Shown piece after piece: positions 7,301 to 11,681 of a stretch of 11,681 nt of DNA. The stretch covers positions 1-11,681 of the forward strand of contig MU634518.1 of the NCBI GenBank assembly GCA_026770595.1, in the 5' to 3' direction. Positions within the stretch are counted from its first letter, which is position 1; each line of letters starts with the position of its first letter. The notes beneath the pieces were generated by a model. The model was not told where the DNA came from. It searched no databases and was given only the letters and a program-made list of their open reading frames with translations. This DNA is from Ochromonadaceae sp. CCMP2298. Lineage: Eukaryota; Sar; Synurophyceae; Ochromonadales; Ochromonadaceae. A program made the position numbers and the translations under genes.

Positions 7301-8976
7301 AGCGGGATCAGTCCTGGGACGCGTCCTCCTTCGCCTCGACCCCCACCTCCCCAGGGGGCGTGGGTATGAGTTCCATGGGTAACCAAGGTAACAACCAGAG
7401 CCAGAACCGGAGCCAACAGAGTCTGAATCGAAGCAACGCGTCCTCGCACATCCCGCAGCAGAGTGCTTTTGATATGTCGATGCCTTCGTATGTCAGCCAC
7501 ATCAACGACAGCCGCAACGACAGTCGTAATGATACTCACGACAGCCGCTTGGCTACTGATGCAGACGGGGCAGAGGCAGATGCGGAGGGCTATGGCGAGG
7601 CAGATGCAGAGGCAGATACGGAGATTGCGTCTATGGGCAAACTTTCCGTCAGCAGCGGCGGCTCCCTGGGCCACCTAAACTCACAAATTGATCAGCTGAT
7701 TCGACACAAGGACGAGGTACTCAGTCCGCAGCGCAGTCCACAGCGCAGTGGCAGCCTGGCGGACTCAAGCTCCAGCTCCAGCAGCGCGCAGGCTCTGGGG
7801 CTGGGACTGGGGCAGGGAGGCTTGCGGGGAAATACGAGTAATGTGAGTACGAATGCGAGTGGGAATGTGAGCGCGAGCAGGAGCTGGGGCAGGGATCTTA
7901 GCGAGACGAGGGCGACTGAGGGCAGCGGGGGCAGCGGGGCGGCCCAGTCCTCTTCCTTCCTCAAGGGCGTGGACGAGTGGGATCAGGACCCAGAGGAGGG
8001 GAGTGAGGGGGAGGAACAGGAGGATGGGGAAGGGGAGGGGGGCAGGGACGAGGGGGATGGGGACGAGGAGGACAGCGTCAATTCCCAGGGAATGGAGTCG
8101 CTAGTGGGTTTATTCGACAGAGATGCGGAACAACCAGCTCCTCTGCCCCCTCTGTCCAGCGCCCCTGGGTCCGGGCCTAGGTCTGTCGTGCCTGCGCTGA
8201 ATCTGGCGGTGCAGGGGTCGCCCGCTTCCCGCACGGGCAGCGCCCGCCGGGAGGAGATGGGGGAGGATTGGGACGAGGAGGAGAGCCCCACGAAGCCCAG
8301 CAGCGCAAGGGCAGGGGGAGGCGCTGGAGCTACGAGTGGTGGTATGGGTATGGGTGTGGGCGAAGACGAGTCAGATGACGAGGATGACGAGGAGGTGCAG
8401 ATTAATAGCTCTGTGCGGCCCCTGCGCGCAGCCCCCCAGCGCATCATAATGGAAGTAGATACCTCCAAGTCCTCCGCTGGCTCTGACTCCACCGCCTCCG
8501 AGGTAGAGGTGGAGGCAGACATCAGCTCGAGCTCCGCAGCCGGCTCAGCCTATGCACCGGGCCCATCCCCGGCGCGCCCACCCAAACCCACACCCGCTTC
8601 AGCGCCTGCGGCTTCCCTTGCGCCTGTACCTACACGTGCGCCTGCTGCAACCCCCGCCCGCGCTCCGTCCACTGCCACTCCCACTGCCACCCCGTCCGCC
8701 ACTTCGACCGCTACTACTCCCGCAGGCACTCCTACAGACACGAAGGGTCTCTCTGTGCGGGACAGGCTGCGGCTCAGGCAGGAAGCGCTGAAGAAGCAGA
8801 AGTCGGACGGGCTCTCTACACTCTCTTCAGCCAGTGTCGATCTGTCACCCCCACCCAACCCTGAGAAACCACCCAACACTGCCCCACGCTCAGTTTCCGC
8901 ACCAGCACCAGCACAGGAGGAGGAGGACGCAGTGATGAACTTTGAAGACCTGGAGGATTCGACAGATCTACCCTAG
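4333..8976 (+). CDS. Large coiled-coil protein with disordered acidic C-terminal half; function unknown
   Basis: I do not recognise this 1547-residue protein. The start is the first ATG after an in-frame TAG (4309-4311), with A at -3 and G at +4. No intron interrupts 4.6 kb. Residues ~70-756 are rich in Leu/Ala/Glu/Arg/Gln with heptad-like spacing (for example LERLARLEE, LVDSMRAENDAKRSLLAKLE), broken near 335-355 by a Gly/Pro-rich link: long coiled coils. Residues ~757-1547 are low complexity: Gly-Thr repeats (~785-805), an Ala-Gln alternation (~937-953), an Asn/Gln/Ser stretch (~1017-1036), acidic clusters (~1077-1097, 1217-1247, 1343-1355) and an Ala/Pro/Thr tract (~1411-1470). A basic helical segment, LSVRDRLRLRQEALKKQ (from 1473), and an acidic tail FEDLEDSTDLP close it. 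No signal peptide, membrane span or enzyme motif is seen. A structural, scaffold or cytoskeletal/centrosomal role is possible but is inference only. Confidence 0.85.
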   Translation: MAMESSGNWEASFDKIMSRTKLDMNKVNDRYAPSSQGVLTQRVSNNENLMDKYTTIEEETYARPSSRDMSVLERLARLEEVQRVEGVSAQRISLLEQNLDRTSRALDRSTADAKDLERSVLQYQSKLGVVNGLVDSMRAENDAKRSLLAKLEASARQADMWRDDLEAKVDSVTKLARSLDRSRAEQREAMGEHVSRADLEAVRDRAAVVAQQAASASVSAWHDKFELSTRSLERQVALLRMGRTDRGRPGDEELLASPEEVAEALRTTLPSELLLKGAVAQEVRQLENRLQDRFSDTTELLVKSHVESARGTLHAQMHSRLGDMCAEMGLEYPEVLPPFARAGGGAGAWEGESEEAEAARARESFRSRLLEARRRTEEDVRTMGVGLASLRSDLQSIAASNSSQAQERAGAVGRVERAVEETAAASERGLRAATERLERVEREGYQAALAGQARSAEVKQDMFDRLGGLSVEWEETRGSLERRLNDAERATEQCEERTKEARAEAQTLLQTSPALEGLRRAAGMVGDLVEQHRTVADAGKETAAAVRALQANAATKNEHLELRERVARLEPAVVERLPDYFNTTKKVLDLTALLQGKLETLEALSVRHHSDITSSVGRLGELEITSAQLMGSSSVAAEDVRRLTQNLVSLESAASRDTSYLKDLTGSISSRLVTAEGKVSLMSKTYASDSVTNGKTIARLSARGEELQAQDAALQNSLAQMQWAGEASRRESGEQIALLGAQLGVLRVAIAQGLQLRSPVIEVFSPTGGLRSGGSGAVETRGTVSGTGAGTGTGFGAGTGTGAARSPYDLVHNPVLPSPAAGVGASGAGVLGASGARFGLSLTDMSTFTETGVAVAREAGERMASVSARAVTGTTGDVSEDSDASAPVRVNQRLVRRSSAFLTGLSSPGSATAASTPSVGGPASHWSPAGGALNPAHAQAQGQAQAQTQARAQDPEAQPTGHFDSRSNELSSGSSEHSSPSGGGSAQGLERDQSWDASSFASTPTSPGGVGMSSMGNQGNNQSQNRSQQSLNRSNASSHIPQQSAFDMSMPSYVSHINDSRNDSRNDTHDSRLATDADGAEADAEGYGEADAEADTEIASMGKLSVSSGGSLGHLNSQIDQLIRHKDEVLSPQRSPQRSGSLADSSSSSSSAQALGLGLGQGGLRGNTSNVSTNASGNVSASRSWGRDLSETRATEGSGGSGAAQSSSFLKGVDEWDQDPEEGSEGEEQEDGEGEGGRDEGDGDEEDSVNSQGMESLVGLFDRDAEQPAPLPPLSSAPGSGPRSVVPALNLAVQGSPASRTGSARREEMGEDWDEEESPTKPSSARAGGGAGATSGGMGMGVGEDESDDEDDEEVQINSSVRPLRAAPQRIIMEVDTSKSSAGSDSTASEVEVEADISSSSAAGSAYAPGPSPARPPKPTPASAPAASLAPVPTRAPAATPARAPSTATPTATPSATSTATTPAGTPTDTKGLSVRDRLRLRQEALKKQKSDGLSTLSSASVDLSPPPNPEKPPNTAPRSVSAPAPAQEEEDAVMNFEDLEDSTDLP

Positions 8977-9350
8977 GGGGGCAGATTGCTCCCAGACCGG
9001 GGGAATGACACACTCGATATGACAGCATTTGCAGACTTATTCCCTTGTTCTCTGCCACAAGATACCAGCTACAAGATACTCCAGCCACAAATTATCGTGA
9101 GTTAAGATCTTAAGCTTTTATGTAAATCAGTAATTGTACAGTACTCAGACAGTATTTAGAAGTTTCTTCGCGGGGCACGTGGGGACAAGGGGCACGCGGA
9201 CTGGCAAGTGTGGTGCGGCAAGGCGCCACGAGCAGCACCCTTCGAGCAATCGCCCTCCCCTGCCTGTCTATACGCAGCCCACACACACACCCAGCATCTA
9301 CTAGTTTTGAGACACTAGGTACTAGATAGCAGATACCAGCTCCTTGGCGT
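8977..9350. other. Convergent intergenic region downstream of the coiled-coil gene
   Basis: This holds the 3' UTR of the coiled-coil gene (+) and, beyond 9351, the downstream side of the ankyrin gene (-). The coiled-coil frame stays open for 42 codons after its TAG, up to a TAA at 9103-9105. From ~9090 to 9165 the sequence is AT-rich and includes tatgtaaatcagtaattgta. A run of ca dinucleotides lies at 9279-9290. I see no gene. Confidence 0.5.
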
Positions 9351-9689
9351 TCACAGCCCCTGCGACGTCCAGTGATTGAAAGGAATGTAAGCCAAATCCT
9401 CGTCCTCCTCCTCCTCCTCTTCTCCCTCTCCCTTCCCCTCGTGCTCAATATCCAGCTGGCGAGTCTCTGCGCTGCAGGGGCAGGGCGGCTCTTGCTGCAG
9501 CAGCCACCGCAGCGCCTGTCAATGGCCCTCCTCCGCAGCGAGCGTGCAGGTGCTTTCCGCCCAAGGACAAGGAGGGTTCTGGTCCCTCAGCCACTGCAGT
9601 ATTCCCATGTATCCCCTGCGCGCTGCAGTATCGAAAACAGTGCTATCCCAGGGGCAGGGCGGATCCAGTCCCCTGAGCACCACCAGCAT

Positions 9690-9785
9690 TTGCAGATTCC
9701 CCGCGGCTGCCATGGTGACTGTCACATCCCAGGGGCAAGGCGGATCCAGTTCCCGCAGGCACTGCAGCATCTGCACGTCGCCACA
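9690..9785 (-). repeat. Internal duplication in the ankyrin array, copy 2
   Basis: About 95 bp here match 10134-10229 at a constant offset of 444 bp with scattered substitutions, covering the end of one repeat and the start of the next (QMLQCLRELDPPCPWD...VTxAAAxNLxML). A third, shorter relative lies near 10565-10650 and lacks three codons (QMLRGLDPPCPWD). The array therefore grew by copying a two-repeat module, not only single repeats. Confidence 0.75.
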
Positions 9786-10133
9786 CCGAGCCGCAACCGC
9801 GCAGGCAGATTTATTCCAAGGGCAGGGGGGGTCGAGCGAGCGCAGGAACTTCAGCATATCCACATCGCCAACCGCCGCTACGGCTGTGATTACACTGGCA
9901 ACCCAGGGAGCGGGAGGGTCCAGACTGCCACACCTCAAGAAACGTATACCCTTCGATTCGCCCATGCTCGCTGCGTAACGGCAAACTCCGCTGTCCCAGG
10001 GGCAGGGCGGCTCCTGCGCCCTCGCCCATGTGAGCACATCCCAGTGGCGACCCCGATAGTCATCATAGGCATGGAGGCACTGGGTGGCATCCCATGGGCA
10101 GGGAGGGTCTTGAGCCCTTAGCCACTGCAGCAT

Positions 10134-10229
10134 CTTCAGATTCCTTGCGGCTGCCGTGGTGACTGGCTCGTCCCAGGGGCAAGGTGGATCCAGTTCACGA
10201 AGGCACTGCAGCATCTGCAGATTGCCATA
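10134..10229 (-). repeat. Internal duplication in the ankyrin array, copy 1
   Basis: This is the counterpart of 9690-9785, 444 bp (148 codons) away, so the reading frame is preserved. The block holds the 3' end of the QMLQCLRELDPPCPWD repeat and the following VTTAAARNLKML repeat. Confidence 0.75.
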
Positions 10230-10670
10230 TTCAGCAGCCACCTGACAGGCAGACACATTCCAAGGGCAGGGCGGGTCCAGTCCCCGCAGACACTGTAGCG
10301 TCTTAAAGTCGCCATACTAGGCCGCCGCAACGCAGGCAGACGCATTCCAGGGTGCGGGCGGGTGCTGAGCCCGCAGCCAGCACAGCAGCTTGCGCTCCCC
10401 GTTCTTGGCGAGGTAGTAGCAAACCATCTCGTCGCAGGGGCAGGGTGGGCCCTGAGATATCAGCCAGCGCACCGCCTCGACCTGCCTACCCGCCGCAGCG
10501 CACCTCAGCACCGACTCGTCCCAGGGGCAGGGGGGCTCGAATGCCCTGAGCACCTTCAGCATCTCCAGATTACCTGAAGCTGCGTTGGTGGCTGTCGCAT
10601 CCCAGGGGCAGGGCGGGTCCAGTCCTCGCAGCATTTGCACGTCGCCACGCCGGACCGCTATCCGGCAGGC

Positions 10671-10733
10671 TCATCCGCTAATGCATCAATCTATCCGAGC
10701 ATCAGCATTGGACTGCTCTCGCTCCTGCTCTTG
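10671..10733 (-). other. Short junction between methyltransferase stop and ankyrin array
   Basis: These 63 bp separate the methyltransferase TAG from the first recognisable ankyrin residue. They are in the same reading frame as both neighbours (63 = 21 codons) but contain TGA at 10686-10688 and 10671-10673. The first 15 codons after the methyltransferase stop continue its Gln/Glu repeat (QEQERE) before diverging. A possible splice acceptor, GCATTAG, occurs near 10681 on the minus strand but has no strong pyrimidine tract. Confidence 0.45.
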
Positions 10734-10763
10734 CTACGCCTGCTCTTGATGCGCCTGCTCTTG
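10719..10763 (-). repeat. 15-bp tandem repeat spanning the methyltransferase stop codon
   Basis: There are three units on the minus strand: caagagcaggcgcat (10763-10749), caagagcaggcgtag (10748-10734) and caagagcaggagcga (10733-10719). They read QEQAH, QEQA-stop and QEQER. The annotated stop codon is thus the last codon of the middle unit. The unit lies at the end of a longer CAG/Gln-rich tract (~10764-10815). Confidence 0.85.
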
Positions 10764-11585
10764 CTGCCCCTGCTGCTGCCCCTGCTGCTGCCTCTGTCCC
10801 TGTTCCTGCTGCTGCCGCGCCTTCCTCTCTGCCTTGCGCGTCTTCCCCTCCAGCCGCTGCGCCACATTCACCAACCTCTGCGCGCTGTAGTCGTAGCCAT
10901 ACTTCTCGATCTTGAAGGCGCTGAACAGTGTAGGCGACATGGGCCTGTTGAGTGGAGGGTTGGAGTACACCCGCCAGTCGTCCTCGGTCAGCTGTGCGAG
11001 CAGCTGCTGAACCTGCTGCATCTCCTCTGTCCCCCCTAGGTGCATAGGATAGGCCACCACACTGAGCAGCCCGCCCTCCCGCAGTAGAGGCAGCGCAGCC
11101 CGCAGCGAGCGCACTGTAGTCTCGGGTGTGGTTATCGTGGTTATCTCATTGGCGCTAGTGCGGTCCTTGCCGGGCAGGTAGCCGAGGTTGTAGCATATCA
11201 GCGATACGGAGGAGGGCTGGATCTCGGCAGGAAGGGTCTCGTGGCTGCCCACCAGAAGGTTCACGCGGTCGTCCAAAAGCGGCGCGAACACCTCGTGGGC
11301 TGCAAACCTCTCCCGCGTGTGCTGCACCGCTGCTTCCTGTATGTCAATGCAGTAGATGCGGCCGGCGGTGGGAGTCACCGCCAGCTGCGCGAGGAAGAGC
11401 GAGTCGCTGCCCCTCCCGCACGTAGCGTCGATCACAATATCTCCCGGTCGCACGACGGCCCTCCAAAGATTCTGCGTCATGGGTATGTGGGAGAGCGGCC
11501 CATAGTTGTAGGCAACTCCTCCGAAGCAGGACTTCAACACCAGGAGGACCAGGCAGACTCTCCATCGGTGCAGGATGGTCAGCAT
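10734..11585 (-). CDS. YtqB/MnmM-like SAM-dependent methyltransferase (PF06962-type)
   Basis: A 283-residue class I methyltransferase resembling the bacterial YtqB family, of which B. subtilis YtqB (MnmM) methylates the wobble-uridine modification of tRNA; plants and algae carry likely organellar versions. The SAM-binding motif I is VIDATCGRGSDS (51-62), and Asp81 in CIDIQ ends strand 2. NLGYLPG (133-139), TTPETT (152-157) and GGLLSVVAYPMHLGG (171-185) match the family's order. The conserved domain starts around GPLSHIPM (29-36) and ends near FKIEKYG (224-230). Before it, MLTILHRWRVCLVLLVLKSCFGGVAYN looks like a signal peptide or targeting leader, consistent with organelle delivery. After it comes a charged, then Gln-rich, tail (~245-283). 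The start is the first ATG after an in-frame TAA (11673-11675). The stop TAG falls inside a 15-bp repeat. The tRNA-modification role is inferred from family only. Confidence 0.85.
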   Translation of the reverse strand: MLTILHRWRVCLVLLVLKSCFGGVAYNYGPLSHIPMTQNLWRAVVRPGDIVIDATCGRGSDSLFLAQLAVTPTAGRIYCIDIQEAAVQHTRERFAAHEVFAPLLDDRVNLLVGSHETLPAEIQPSSVSLICYNLGYLPGKDRTSANEITTITTPETTVRSLRAALPLLREGGLLSVVAYPMHLGGTEEMQQVQQLLAQLTEDDWRVYSNPPLNRPMSPTLFSAFKIEKYGYDYSAQRLVNVAQRLEGKTRKAERKARQQQEQGQRQQQGQQQGQQEQAHQEQA

Positions 11586-11681
11586 GGCTCTGTCCTGCAG
11601 CTCCTGCAAACCTCCCGCTGCAGCACGCACCCACCTCCCGCGGCAGAGGCGTGCAATGACGCTGGGGGCGGATTAGGGGAT
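11586..11681 (-). other. Upstream flank of the methyltransferase gene
   Basis: The minus strand here is the 5' UTR or promoter-proximal region. The frame is open back to a TAA at 11673-11675 with no ATG. Several ctgcag or ttgcag strings just before the ATG could be splice acceptors, so an upstream exon outside the window cannot be excluded. Confidence 0.4.

Larger units (their letters stand above)
9351..10670 (-). pseudogene. Ankyrin-repeat protein gene interrupted by in-frame TAG and TGA
   Basis: One continuous minus-strand frame encodes about 15 ankyrin-type repeats of roughly 24-32 residues with the pattern xACxxAAxxGxxxMLQxLRxLDPPCPWD. The first visible residues are ACRIAVRRGDVQML (from 10670). 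The frame is broken by TAG at 10317-10319, where neighbours have Glu or Arg (ACVAAA*YGDF against ACQVAAEYGNL), and by TGA at 9519-9521 (AAEEGH*QALRWL). After both stops the repeat resumes in register. The last repeat (LLQQEPPCPC) is followed by a Glu/Asp-rich tail and FNHWTSQGL, ending at TGA 9351-9353. No frameshift occurs in 1.3 kb. No ATG or first exon is evident upstream; a TGA lies directly before (10671-10673). Ankyrin repeats normally bind proteins. A recently silenced gene copy is the simplest reading; stop readthrough, or a shorter expressed fragment, remains possible. Confidence 0.8.

Noticed and set aside
7045-7674. A 209-codon minus-strand frame inside the coiled-coil gene
   Set aside because: It is antisense to low-complexity coding sequence and has no recognisable domain.
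9372-10121. A 249-codon plus-strand frame opposite the ankyrin array
   Set aside because: Its periodic PGAGR-type motifs are the antisense of the PPCPWD repeats; there is no independent evidence for a gene.
9480-10640. Regular ~80-bp repeats that could suggest a CRISPR array or satellite
   Set aside because: The repeats translate into an in-frame ankyrin pattern, diverge gradually and have no unrelated spacers.

Overview
The window looks like nuclear DNA of a GC-rich unicellular eukaryote, most likely an alga. The S-adenosylmethionine synthetase gene carries a short GTAAGT...AG intron at a conserved protein junction, and probably a second intron in its 5' UTR. Starts have good ATG context, there are no bacterial operons or ribosome binding sites, and one long coiled-coil/disordered protein is typically eukaryotic. 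The ankyrin repeats with a PPCPWD signature are of a kind I associate with stramenopile-type algae; that taxonomic placement is inference and is only moderately secure.

Layout, left to right. Positions 1-373 hold repeats: a degenerate 10-bp array, then a 111-bp segment present twice exactly 174 bp apart. 374-1004 is non-coding as far as I can see. 1005-2069 (+) encodes a 354-residue NAD(P)-dependent reductase of the extended SDR/dihydroflavonol reductase type that ends in a CaaX-like tetrapeptide. It converges on 2483-3730 (-), the two-exon S-adenosylmethionine synthetase (389 aa after splicing). A divergent intergenic region containing a duplicated ~27-bp element separates this from 4333-8976 (+), an intronless gene for a 1547-residue protein with a coiled-coil N-terminal half and a disordered, acidic, Ser/Gly/Ala/Pro-rich C-terminal half. 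This gene converges on a disrupted ankyrin-repeat gene (9351-10670, -) of about 15 repeats, interrupted in frame by TAG and TGA without any frameshift. Upstream of it on the same strand lies 10734-11585, a YtqB/MnmM-like (PF06962-type) SAM-dependent methyltransferase with a hydrophobic N terminus and a Gln-rich tail.

Functionally, the MAT enzyme makes the methyl donor used by the methyltransferase at the other end of the window, but nothing suggests co-regulation; these look like independent eukaryotic genes. The observations most worth a second look are the ankyrin array broken only by in-frame stops, the C-terminal CSIM motif on a reductase, the large unrecognised coiled-coil protein, the duplicated element in the divergent promoter, and the UAG codon embedded in a repeat at the end of the methyltransferase. 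I found no mobile element with terminal repeats or a transposase, no CRISPR array, and no RNA gene I could support.
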